From Gemmatimonas sp. (GTDB lineage: Bacteria; Gemmatimonadota; Gemmatimonadetes; Gemmatimonadales; Gemmatimonadaceae), in assembly GCA_011390885.1 (NCBI GenBank), contig JAABRO010000060.1:62001-126000 (forward strand): 64,000 bases of DNA, written 5' to 3'. A program made the translations under genes and the position numbers. Below are positions 57,314 to 64,000 of the stretch, piece by piece; within the stretch, counting starts at the first letter, position 1; every line of letters begins with the position of its first letter. The notes under the pieces were generated by a model, which saw only the letters and a program-made list of their open reading frames with translations, was not told where the DNA came from and made no database searches.

Positions 57314-58542
57314 TGTCCACGGAAACCGCTCCCAACACGATCGCCCGCGCGCTCGAGGACCTGCGCGCCGGCAAGTTCATCGTCGTGGCCGACGACGAGG
57401 ATCGCGAGAACGAGGGCGACCTCGTCTGCGCGGCCGAGCTCGTCACGCCCGAAATGGTCAACTTCATGCTCGATGCCAAGGGCATGATCTGCCTCTCGAT
57501 GTCCGGCGACCTGGTCGACCATCTGGGGCTCGGGCCGCAGGCCGACGACAACACCGAGGCGATGCGCACCGCCTTCACGGTGAGCATCGACGCGGCCGCG
57601 AAGTACGGCGTGACCACGGGCATCAGCGCCAGCGATCGCGCCACGACCATTCGCGTCGCGGCCGATCCGTCGAGCACGCGCGGTGACCTGCGCGTGCCGG
57701 GGCACATCCACCCGCTGCGCGCGCGCGACGGTGGCGTGCTGCAGCGCGTGGGACACACCGAGGCCGCGGTCGACCTCATGCGACTGGCCGGCCTGCGCCC
57801 CGCGGGCGTGATCTGCGAGATCCTCAACAAGGACGGCACCACCGCGCGCCGTCCGCAGCTCGAGCAGTTCTGCGCCGAGCACGGCTTCACGTTCATCACG
57901 GTGGCGCAGCTGGTCGCGCACCGGCTGCAGACCGAGCGGCTCGTGCACCGCGAGGCGGAGGCGCGCCTCCCCACCGACTTCGGGGAGTGGCGCATCGTGG
58001 GCTATCGCAACGACGTGGACCACGCCGAGCACGTGGCGATCGTGTACGGCAACGTGTCCTCGCCCGAAGCCGCCGAGCCGCCGGGCATGCTTGTGCGTAT
58101 GCACTCCAAGTGCCTCACCGGCGACGTCTTCCACTCGCGCCGCTGCGACTGCGGCTGGCAGCTGGAAATGGCCATGCGCATGATCCAGGCCGAGGGACGC
58201 GGCGTGATCGTGTACCTCGACCAGGAAGGGCGGGGCATCGGCCTCGTCAACAAGCTGAAGGCGTACGAACTGCAGGACCGCGGCGCGGACACCGTCGAAG
58301 CCAACGAGCAGCTCGGCTTCAAGGCGGACCTGCGCAACTACGGCATCGGCGCGCAGATCCTGCTCGACCTCGGGGTGCGCACCATTCGTGTCATCACCAA
58401 CAATCCGCGCAAGCTCGTGGGGCTCGACGGCTACGGCCTCGTGCTGCATGATCGCGTACGTCTCGAAATGCCGGCGTCGGACGACAACGCCGAGTACCTC
58501 GAGACGAAGCGCACCAAGCTCGGACACCTTTTCGCCATCTGA
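57313..58542 (+). CDS. ribBA: Bifunctional DHBP synthase/GTP cyclohydrolase II
   Basis: Supplies both precursors of riboflavin. The N-terminal RibB domain (about 1-205) converts ribulose 5-phosphate to 3,4-dihydroxybutanone 4-phosphate and keeps DDEDRENEGDL, SMSGD and RDGGVLQRVGHTEAAVDL. The C-terminal RibA domain (about 210-409) opens GTP. It has a complete zinc site in HSKCLTGDVFHSRRCDCGWQLE, then YLDQEGRGIGLVNKLKAYELQD and TNNPRKLVGLDGYGL. Both halves therefore look active. 409 residues is normal. The ATG overlaps the ribE stop by one base; ribH follows after six bases. Confidence 0.95.
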   Translation: MSTETAPNTIARALEDLRAGKFIVVADDEDRENEGDLVCAAELVTPEMVNFMLDAKGMICLSMSGDLVDHLGLGPQADDNTEAMRTAFTVSIDAAAKYGVTTGISASDRATTIRVAADPSSTRGDLRVPGHIHPLRARDGGVLQRVGHTEAAVDLMRLAGLRPAGVICEILNKDGTTARRPQLEQFCAEHGFTFITVAQLVAHRLQTERLVHREAEARLPTDFGEWRIVGYRNDVDHAEHVAIVYGNVSSPEAAEPPGMLVRMHSKCLTGDVFHSRRCDCGWQLEMAMRMIQAEGRGVIVYLDQEGRGIGLVNKLKAYELQDRGADTVEANEQLGFKADLRNYGIGAQILLDLGVRTIRVITNNPRKLVGLDGYGLVLHDRVRLEMPASDDNAEYLETKRTKLGHLFAI

Positions 58543-58548
58543 CGGCAC

Positions 58549-59049
58549 ATGGCCGATTTCACGGGAATCCCGCGCGGTGAAGGACGACGCATTGCGGTCG
58601 TCGCGAGCCGCTTCAACGAGACGGTCACCACGCGACTGGCGGAGGGGGCGGTGGAGGCGCTGGTGCGTCACGGCGCCGACTTCGGCGACGTGGACGTGTG
58701 CTGGGTGCCGGGGGCATGGGAGCTGCCCATGGCCGTGCGTCGCGTGCTCGCGTCGGGGCGCTACGACGGCGTGGTCGCCGTGGGTGCCGTGATCCGCGGC
58801 GACACGCCGCACTTCGACTTCGTGGCGGGCGAAGCAGCGCGCGGGCTCGCCGAGGCGAGCCGCGAGTTCGACGCCCCCGTCACGCTCGGTCTGCTCACCA
58901 CCGACACCATGGCCCAGGCGGAAGCGCGCGCCGGCGGTGACCACGGCAACAAGGGGTGGGACTCGGCCGTCGCGCTGCTCGAGGTGCTCGACCTGTTCGA
59001 TCGCATCGAACCGTCCGACGACGAGGCGGAGGGCGATGATGACGCCTGA
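58549..59049 (+). CDS. ribH: 6,7-dimethyl-8-ribityllumazine synthase
   Basis: Condenses the RibB and RibD-pathway products into lumazine; usually forms pentamers or 60-meric capsids. 166 residues, with an acidic C-terminal extension (SDDEAEGDDDA) beyond the ~155-residue core. Motifs: VVASRFNETVTTRLAEGA, WVPGAWELPMAVRRVL, VAVGAVIRGDTPHFDFV with the catalytic His, GLLTTDTMAQA (equivalent of LTTD) and the Lys/Trp-containing GNKGWDSAVALLE. The nusB start lies inside its last codons, an arrangement widespread in bacteria. Confidence 0.95.
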   Translation: MADFTGIPRGEGRRIAVVASRFNETVTTRLAEGAVEALVRHGADFGDVDVCWVPGAWELPMAVRRVLASGRYDGVVAVGAVIRGDTPHFDFVAGEAARGLAEASREFDAPVTLGLLTTDTMAQAEARAGGDHGNKGWDSAVALLEVLDLFDRIEPSDDEAEGDDDA

Positions 59050-59593
59050 CACCCCCAACCTGCGCGACGACGACTTCTGGGACGCCCCCACGGCGGCGTC
59101 GGTGGTGGTGCCCCCCGCCTCCAAGGCGCCGGCCGGTCGCGCGCGTCCCGCGCGGGGCGGCAAGTCGCGTGGACGCGGGGCCGAGCGCGTGGAAACCCGC
59201 GGTCGTGCCCGCGCGCTGCAGGCGCTCTACGCCGCCGACATGCGCGACTACACCAAGCTGCGGCGCATCGCCGTGCAAGTGTGGGACGACCTCGCGATCG
59301 AGCCGGAGGAGCGCAAGTTCGCCTCCGGTCTCGTGGAGCTCATCGTGGAGCGACAGGCGGAGCTCGACGCCACCCTCGGCGAAGTCACGGCCAACTGGCG
59401 GCTCGAGCGGCTGGGCGCGGTGGAGCGCAGCGTGCTGCGCCTGGGCGCGGCCGAACTGCTGCGCGGCGTCACGCCGCCCCGCGTGGTGCTGCAGGAGGCC
59501 ATTCACCTGGCCGAGCGTTATGGCACCGCGCGCAGCGCGCGCTTCGTGAACGGCGTGCTCGACGCCTACGCGCGGCGCCTGGGCCAGCTGTGA
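59039..59593 (+). CDS. nusB: Transcription antitermination factor NusB
   Basis: RNA-binding helical protein of the antitermination complex on rRNA operons. 184 residues from the ATG chosen (GGAGG six bases upstream; an ATG one codon earlier is also possible). The first ~50 residues are a Pro/Ala/Arg-rich extension not present in most NusB proteins. The family core begins ETRGRARALQALYAADM and continues with LVELIVERQAELD, NWRLERLGAVERSVLRLGAAELL and VVLQEAIHLAERYG. It overlaps ribH by 11 bases in a different frame. Confidence 0.93.
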   Translation: MTPDTPNLRDDDFWDAPTAASVVVPPASKAPAGRARPARGGKSRGRGAERVETRGRARALQALYAADMRDYTKLRRIAVQVWDDLAIEPEERKFASGLVELIVERQAELDATLGEVTANWRLERLGAVERSVLRLGAAELLRGVTPPRVVLQEAIHLAERYGTARSARFVNGVLDAYARRLGQL

Positions 59594-59603
59594 TCTTCGG
59601 CCC

Positions 59604-60770
59604 GTGCGGCCGTCGGGGCCGCGGCCGGTGACCTCCAGCGCGTCCGCCCTCCGTCCGCTCCGCATCGTCGTCGTCAACTGGCAGTGCCGCGAGAATCCGC
59701 TCGCGGGCGGCGCGGAGATCCATCTGCACGAGATCTTCGGCCGGCTGGCCGCGGCCGGCCACGAGGTCACGCTGCTCTGCGGCGGGTGGCCCGGCTGTCC
59801 GCCGCGCACGACGCTCGACGGCATCGCCGTGCACCGCGTCGGCACGCGGCAGTCGTTCCCGTTCAAGGCGCGCGCCTACTGGAACGCGCACCACGCCGCC
59901 TGGCGCCCCGACGTGCTCGTCGAGGACATCAACAAGGTGCCGCTGTACACGCCGCGCTGGACGCGCGTGCCGGTGGTCGCCCTCGTGCCGCACCTGTTCG
60001 GACCCACGGCGTTCCGGGAGCTCTCCTTTCCGCTGGCCTCGGCTGTGTGGCTGGCCGAACGCCCGTTGCCGTGGCAGTATCGGGGCGTCCCTTTCGAAGC
60101 GATCAGTGAGAGCACCCGCGACGACCTCGTCTCCCGCGGGATCGCGCGCGAACTGGTGCGGGTGATCTTCCCCGGGATCGATACCGGGCAGTACACTCCG
60201 AAAGCCGGGACGCGTGCCGAATCGCCGACCTTCGCGTACCTTGGCCGACTGCAGAAGTACAAGGGTGTGGACATCGTGCTCCGGGCGTTTGCGGAGGCCG
60301 CGCTGCCGAACGCGGTGCTGGAGATCGCCGGGGCCGGCAACTTTCGACCGTCGCTCGAGGCGCTGGCGCGAGAACTCGCGGTGGCCGACCGGGTACGGTT
60401 TCTTGGACGGATCGACGAAGTCGAGAAGCAGGCCCTGCTGCGACGGGCATGGGCTCTGGCGTTCGCATCACCCAAGGAGGGCTGGGGCATTACCAATCTC
60501 GAGGCCGCGGCAAGCGGGACACCGGTGATTGCGTCGAACTCGCCGGGGATTCGCGAATCCGTCCAGCATGAGGTGACCGGGTATCTGGTCCGTCATGGGG
60601 ACACCGTGGCCATGGCGCAGGCGATGCGCCGCCTTGCCACCGACCAGTCGCTCGTGGAGCGGCTCGGCGTGGCGGCGCGACAGTTCGCGACCGGGTTCAC
60701 CTGGGAGCGGGCCGCCGAAGATACCGAGGCCCACCTTCGCGAGATCGTGGGCCGGCGAGGAGATGGCTGA
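59604..60770 (+). CDS. Glycosyltransferase family 4 protein
   Basis: 388-residue GT-B glycosyltransferase. The N-terminal fold contains LAGGAEIHLHEIFGRLAAAGHEVTLLCGG. The C-terminal half has PGIDTGQY, FAYLGRLQKYKGVDIVLRAF, RVRFLGRIDEVEK and the nucleotide-sugar motif SPKEGWGITNLEAAASGTPVIAS, a variant of the EGFGxxxxEAMACG pattern. Two GTG starts are possible (59604, 59628); the later one leaves only a short leader. It probably transfers a sugar in polysaccharide or glycolipid synthesis, but donor and acceptor are unknown. The next gene begins directly after its stop (TGAATG). Confidence 0.88.
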   Translation: MRPSGPRPVTSSASALRPLRIVVVNWQCRENPLAGGAEIHLHEIFGRLAAAGHEVTLLCGGWPGCPPRTTLDGIAVHRVGTRQSFPFKARAYWNAHHAAWRPDVLVEDINKVPLYTPRWTRVPVVALVPHLFGPTAFRELSFPLASAVWLAERPLPWQYRGVPFEAISESTRDDLVSRGIARELVRVIFPGIDTGQYTPKAGTRAESPTFAYLGRLQKYKGVDIVLRAFAEAALPNAVLEIAGAGNFRPSLEALARELAVADRVRFLGRIDEVEKQALLRRAWALAFASPKEGWGITNLEAAASGTPVIASNSPGIRESVQHEVTGYLVRHGDTVAMAQAMRRLATDQSLVERLGVAARQFATGFTWERAAEDTEAHLREIVGRRGDG

Positions 60771-61088
60771 ATGGAGATCATCCTGCACGCGCATCACGCC
60801 GAAGTCACGGAGTCGCTCCGCACCAAGGCGGAGCGCGCCATCGAACGCCTGGCCACACGCGTCCGACGCGTCGTGACCGCGATCGTGCGGTTCGAGGGCG
60901 ATGGGCCCAGCAAGCGAGTCGAGATCGTGCTGCAGGCGCCGCGGCGCCCCGACATCGTCGCCCACGCCTTCGATCGGCAGTACGAGCCCGCCCTGTCGCT
61001 CGCCGTGCAACGGCTCGAGGCGCAGGTGGCCCGCGCGCGTCGCTCACGTCGTCCCCGCTCCCGCCCGCCCGAGACACCACCCTGGTGA
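60771..61088 (+). CDS. hpf: Ribosome hibernation promoting factor (short form)
   Basis: Small ribosome-binding protein that protects or dimerises 70S ribosomes in slow growth. 105 residues: the short HPF form, lacking the C-terminal dimerisation domain of long HPF. The beta-alpha core is visible as EIILHAHHAEVTESLRTKAERAIERLATRVRRV, then VRFEGDGPSKRVEIVLQAP and ALSLAVQRLEAQVARA. The tail is very basic (RRSRRPRSRP). It is placed directly upstream of hprK and PTS genes, the same order seen around rpoN-hpf-ptsN in other phyla. The ATG abuts the glycosyltransferase stop; the hprK GTG overlaps its end. Confidence 0.88.
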   Translation: MEIILHAHHAEVTESLRTKAERAIERLATRVRRVVTAIVRFEGDGPSKRVEIVLQAPRRPDIVAHAFDRQYEPALSLAVQRLEAQVARARRSRRPRSRPPETPPW

Positions 61089-62068
61089 CTGCCCGCCTGA
61101 CCGTCAGCAAGCTGCTCGACACCATGAAGGACGTCCTCCAGCTCGAGGAGCTGGGGGACCCCGTCGGGCACGACCGCGAGATCACGAGTCCCGAGGCATC
61201 CAGCCCGGGACTCGCGCTCTCCGGGTACCTCAATCGCTTTCCCTACCAGCGCATCCAGGTGCTCGGTGAAACCGAGATCACCTACCTGCAGTCCCTCGAT
61301 CCCGCCACGCGCGCGGCGAACCTCACGGCGTTCTTCGACTTCCCCATGCCGTGCGCCTTCGTCACGAAGGGGCTCGAGCCGCCGGAGCCGTTCGTGGAGG
61401 TGGCCGATCGCGCCGGCGTGGCCGTGCTGCGCTCGCAGCTGAAGACGGCCGAGTTCTATCGGCTCCTGAAGCCGTATCTCGCCGACCATTTCGCGCCCAC
61501 CACCACCATGCACGGCTCGCTCGCCGACGTGTATGGCGTGGGGCTCTTCTTCACCGGCAAGAGCGGCATCGGCAAGTCGGAGTGCGTGCTCGACCTCGTC
61601 GAGCGGGGCCACCGGCTCGTGGCCGACGACCTGGTCTTCGTGTCGCGGCGCGGCAGCGACGTGCTCATCGGCCGCGGCCACGAGCAGCAGCGCCACTTCA
61701 TGGAGATCCGCGGCGTCGGCCTCATCGACGTGCCCGCCATCTTCGGCGTGAAGGCCGTGCGCCAGCAGAAGCGACTCGAGGTGGTCGTGGTGCTCGAGCA
61801 GTGGGACGGGGAGGCGCACATCGACCGCACTGGCCTCGACGTGCAGAAGACCACCGTGCTCGGCGTGGAGCTGCCGCGCATCACGGTGCACCTCAATCCG
61901 GGAAAGAACATCACGGTGATCGCCGAGGTCATCGCCATGAATCACCTGCTGCGCTACCATCGCGGCTACGATTCGGCCACGGCGTTCAACGAGATGCTCA
62001 TCAGCAACATGAGTGCGAAGCGGCGCGGCGGCGACGCCCACCGCTACCTGCTGGAGGACGACGAGTGA
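61085..62068 (+). CDS. hprK: HPr kinase/phosphorylase
   Basis: ATP- or pyrophosphate-dependent kinase and phosphorylase acting on a serine of HPr. 327 residues, family length. The N-terminal domain is followed by the catalytic region with MHGSLADVYG (His143), the P-loop GKSGIGKSE (158-166) and LVADDLVFV. The HprK signature MEIRGVGLIDVPAIFGVKAVR and the C-terminal PGKNITVIAEVIAMNHLLRY are also present. The GTG overlaps the hpf stop, and its stop overlaps the PTS EIIA start. In the phyla that keep it outside Firmicutes, HprK usually belongs to a regulatory PTS, which fits this locus. Confidence 0.94.
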   Translation: MTARLTVSKLLDTMKDVLQLEELGDPVGHDREITSPEASSPGLALSGYLNRFPYQRIQVLGETEITYLQSLDPATRAANLTAFFDFPMPCAFVTKGLEPPEPFVEVADRAGVAVLRSQLKTAEFYRLLKPYLADHFAPTTTMHGSLADVYGVGLFFTGKSGIGKSECVLDLVERGHRLVADDLVFVSRRGSDVLIGRGHEQQRHFMEIRGVGLIDVPAIFGVKAVRQQKRLEVVVVLEQWDGEAHIDRTGLDVQKTTVLGVELPRITVHLNPGKNITVIAEVIAMNHLLRYHRGYDSATAFNEMLISNMSAKRRGGDAHRYLLEDDE

Positions 62069-62484
62069 GTGACGACGCGGTCGTCGTGGCCGTGGTGGCG
62101 GGACACGGTCGCTTTGCGGAGGGCATGGTCTCGGCCGTCGAGCAGATCACCGGGCGCGGTGCGGCGTTCGCCACGCTGTCCAACGCCGGCCTGTCCCCCG
62201 CCGACCTCGAGCGCGCGCTGCTCGACCGGCTCGACGCCACCGGAGCGCGGGTCATCTTCACCGACCTGCCCGCCGGCAGCTGCACCATGGCGGCGCGGCG
62301 CGTACAGCGGGCGCGTCCCGACGTGGTGCTCGTGACCGGCGCGAACGTGGCCGTGCTCATGGAGTTCCTGTTCGCGGCCATCAGCCCGCTCGACACGCCG
62401 GTGGCCGGCCTCGTGGATGTGGCCGAGCTCGCGCGTACCGCCGCCGAGAAGGCGCGCGCCACACTCGTGGCGTCGGGGGGCTGA
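62065..62484 (+). CDS. PTS mannose-family EIIA component
   Basis: Soluble phosphocarrier of a mannose/fructose/sorbose-type phosphotransferase system, 139 residues. The phosphorylated histidine is H14 in VVAGHGRFAEGM, as in ManX EIIA. Later blocks FTDLPAGSCTMAARRV and GANVAVLMEFLFA match the family. The GTG overlaps the hprK stop (GTGA). EIIA here is a separate protein, whereas enterobacterial ManX fuses A and B; EIIB is the next gene. Its partner HPr and enzyme I are presumably encoded beyond the window end. Confidence 0.9.
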   Translation: MSDDAVVVAVVAGHGRFAEGMVSAVEQITGRGAAFATLSNAGLSPADLERALLDRLDATGARVIFTDLPAGSCTMAARRVQRARPDVVLVTGANVAVLMEFLFAAISPLDTPVAGLVDVAELARTAAEKARATLVASGG

Positions 62485-62485
62485 C

Positions 62486-62977
62486 GTGGGGATCCAGCTG
62501 TATCGGGTGGACGACCGCCTCATCCACGGCCAGGTCGTGGTAGGATGGGGACAGCCGCTCGGCCTGCGCTTCCTCGTGCTCGTCGACGACGACGTGGCCG
62601 CCAGCGACTGGGAGCAGGAGCTCTACCGCATGGGCGTGCCTCCCGACGTGTCGGTGCACTTCCACACCGTCGAGGAGATGGGCCCGGGGCTCGCGCGCTA
62701 TCAGCAGGAGGCGAGCCCCGGGCTGCTGCTCGTGGGCAGCGTCGACACCATGCGACGCCTCGTGGAGGTGTCGCCGTCCATCACGGCGGTGAATCTCGGC
62801 GGGGTGCACCACGCCGAGGGGCGCGTGCAGCGCCTGCGCTACGTGTTCCTCACGCCCGCGGAGGAAGACATGCTGCGCGCCCTCGAGGCACGCGGTGTGA
62901 CCATCACGGCGCAGGACGTGCCCTCCGCGCGCCCCGTGCCGCTGGCCGACGTGCTCGCCGGCCGCGCCGACGCCTGA
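62486..62977 (+). CDS. PTS mannose/sorbose-family EIIB component
   Basis: Soluble EIIB that takes the phosphate from EIIA and passes it to sugar. 163 residues, GTG start one base after the EIIA stop. The active-site loop is VDDRLIHGQVVVGWGQ with H14 as the phosphoacceptor. DDDVAASDWEQELYRMGVPP, LLLVGSVDTMRRLVE and AVNLGGVHHAEGR (IGG-type motif) complete the family pattern. The open frame extends upstream over EIIA but the start used here gives the canonical length. Confidence 0.92.
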   Translation: MGIQLYRVDDRLIHGQVVVGWGQPLGLRFLVLVDDDVAASDWEQELYRMGVPPDVSVHFHTVEEMGPGLARYQQEASPGLLLVGSVDTMRRLVEVSPSITAVNLGGVHHAEGRVQRLRYVFLTPAEEDMLRALEARGVTITAQDVPSARPVPLADVLAGRADA

Positions 62978-62982
62978 CGCGC

Positions 62983-63687
62983 GTGCTGCCACTCACGCTC
63001 GACCTGCTGCCGCTCGTGCTGCTCGGAGCCATTCTCGGCCTCGACGTGGTGAGCTTTCCGCAGGCCATGATCTCGCGGCCGATCGTCGCGGCCACGCTGG
63101 CCGGCGCCTTCGCCGGCTCGCCCGCGGCGGGGCTGGTGGTCGGGGTGGCCCTCGAGTGCCTCGCCCTGGAAACGCTCCCGTTCGGCGCCTCGCGCTACCC
63201 CGAGTGGGGGAGCGCGTCGGTGGTGGGCGGACTCGTGGGCACGCGCGCGGCCGATGGGGCGCTGCTCCCCGATCCGGGCGCGTGGGTGGTCGGCGTCATG
63301 GCGGCGATCGCCACGGCGTGGGTGGGCGGCTGGACCATGGTGCAGCACCGGAAGCTCATTGCGCGCTGGGCCCGGCCGCGGCTCGACCAGCTGGCCGCCG
63401 GCTCCATGCGCACGGTCGTGTCGCTGCAGGTGTACGGGCTCACCGCCGACCTCGTGCGCGGCGGGGCGCTCACGCTGCTCGCGCTGCTCGTGGCGTGGCC
63501 GATCTCGGGGTGGGCCATCGACGCCTGGCGGCTCGGTGCCGTGGAGACGCGCGGTGCGCTGATCATCGGCGCCGCCGCCGTGGCGGCATCGGCCGTGTGG
63601 AAGGTGCTGCACGGGTATTCGGTCACGCGGCGCCTCTTCGTGGCCGGTCTCGCGGTGGGCACGCTCCTGGTCGGTTTCCGTGGCTGA
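62983..63687 (+). CDS. PTS mannose-family EIIC component
   Basis: Membrane subunit of the mannose-type system, 234 residues, a little shorter than ManY (~265). Predicted helices include TLDLLPLVLLGAILGLDVV, PIVAATLAGAFAGSPAAGLVVGVALECLAL (with the conserved Glu), ALLPDPGAWVVGVMAAIATAWV and two at the C-terminus. It starts with GTG five bases after EIIB and overlaps EIID by eight bases. Sugar specificity cannot be inferred. The coding frame continues upstream over EIIB, so the start is set by context. Confidence 0.85.
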   Translation: MLPLTLDLLPLVLLGAILGLDVVSFPQAMISRPIVAATLAGAFAGSPAAGLVVGVALECLALETLPFGASRYPEWGSASVVGGLVGTRAADGALLPDPGAWVVGVMAAIATAWVGGWTMVQHRKLIARWARPRLDQLAAGSMRTVVSLQVYGLTADLVRGGALTLLALLVAWPISGWAIDAWRLGAVETRGALIIGAAAVAASAVWKVLHGYSVTRRLFVAGLAVGTLLVGFRG

Positions 63688-64000
63688 GACCACCGTGCCG
63701 TCGCCCGCGGTGCCGGCGGGTGCGCCCGGGGCGTCGACCGCGCTGCCCACCGGCATGCGCGCCGCACCGCTGCCGGCGCGCACGCGCGCGGCCATGCTGC
63801 TGCGCTGCCTCGCCATTCAGGGGGCGTGGAACTACGAGATCCTCAACGGCAACGGCATCGGCTTCTGCGTCGAACCGGCGCTCCGGCACCTGCCCGGCGG
63901 GCAGGACGGGGACGCCTACCGCGCGGCGCTCGCCCGGCAGTGCGCGTACTTCAACGCGCACCCGTATCTCGCGTCGCTGGCGGTGGGCGCGCTCGCGCGC
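63680..64000 (+). CDS. PTS mannose-family EIID component, N-terminal part (runs off the window)
   Basis: Partial gene, 107 codons to the window end. A Pro/Ala-rich leader of about 35 residues precedes the family start. There RCLAIQGAWNYEILNGNGIGFCVEPALRHL corresponds to the EIID pattern L-Q-x-S/A-W-N-x-E, and RQCAYFNAHPYLASLAVGAL matches F-F-N-T-H-P-x-x-A-S. EIID is the second membrane-associated subunit needed for mannose-type transport. The GTG lies eight bases inside EIIC. The rest of the gene, and probably HPr and enzyme I, lie downstream. Confidence 0.88.
   Translation, partial: MAETTVPSPAVPAGAPGASTALPTGMRAAPLPARTRAAMLLRCLAIQGAWNYEILNGNGIGFCVEPALRHLPGGQDGDAYRAALARQCAYFNAHPYLASLAVGALAR

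Overview
The window is a dense, very GC-rich chromosomal segment: about 50 protein genes, short gaps, many GTG and a few TTG starts, and frequent stop/start overlaps. Gene content (FtsZ-FtsY-RecG region, riboflavin operon, HprK with a mannose-type PTS, many lipoproteins and outer-membrane proteins, ECF sigma/FecR/TonB-type receptor) points to a diderm Gram-negative heterotroph. Codon style and neighbourhood look most like Gemmatimonadota; this is inference, since no rRNA is present. No tRNA, rRNA, CRISPR array, insertion sequence or phage gene was found, and no gene-free stretch exceeds 300 bases.

Layout. 1-6783 (+): end of ftsZ, an M23 envelope peptidase, a vWA-like membrane protein, ftsY and recG. 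6797-13046 (-): a five-gene export operon reading TolC, lipoprotein adaptor, RND pump, PII-like protein, DUF2892-type membrane protein, from one promoter with a perfect -35 box. 13177-17166 (+): a membrane hybrid histidine kinase and asnS; mazG is convergent. 18164-26371 (+): alr, deoB, cdd, a lipoprotein and an outer-membrane protein, mostly overlapping, then a soluble four-PAS hybrid kinase. 26442-31451 (+): miaB, comEC and fbp, with strong hairpins behind miaB and fbp.

31673-40282: a one-domain FAS1 lipoprotein, a divergent orphan with a GNAT-like core (-), then an ECF sigma, FecR anti-sigma and STN-bearing TonB-dependent receptor, followed by a four-domain FAS1 lipoprotein built by internal duplication. 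A strong hairpin separates it from a convergent, secreted protein that joins a cyanophycinase-like domain to an M28 aminopeptidase domain. A DoxX protein and the catalytic subunit of a B12-dependent acyl-CoA mutase follow.

44998-50448 is the most unusual part: five tandem paralogues (341-371 residues) with an identically spaced four-cysteine zinc ribbon, a conserved N-terminal block, a hydrophobic middle segment that differs from copy to copy, and a conserved acidic helical tail. I recognise no described family. They are followed by an FmdB-like protein that has lost every cysteine.

50857-64000 (+): argS, a PfkB kinase, purM and an outer-membrane protein, mostly joined by overlaps; the complete riboflavin pathway (ribD, ribE, ribBA, ribH) with nusB; a glycosyltransferase; then hpf, hprK and mannose-family EIIA, EIIB, EIIC and the start of EIID, cut by the window end.
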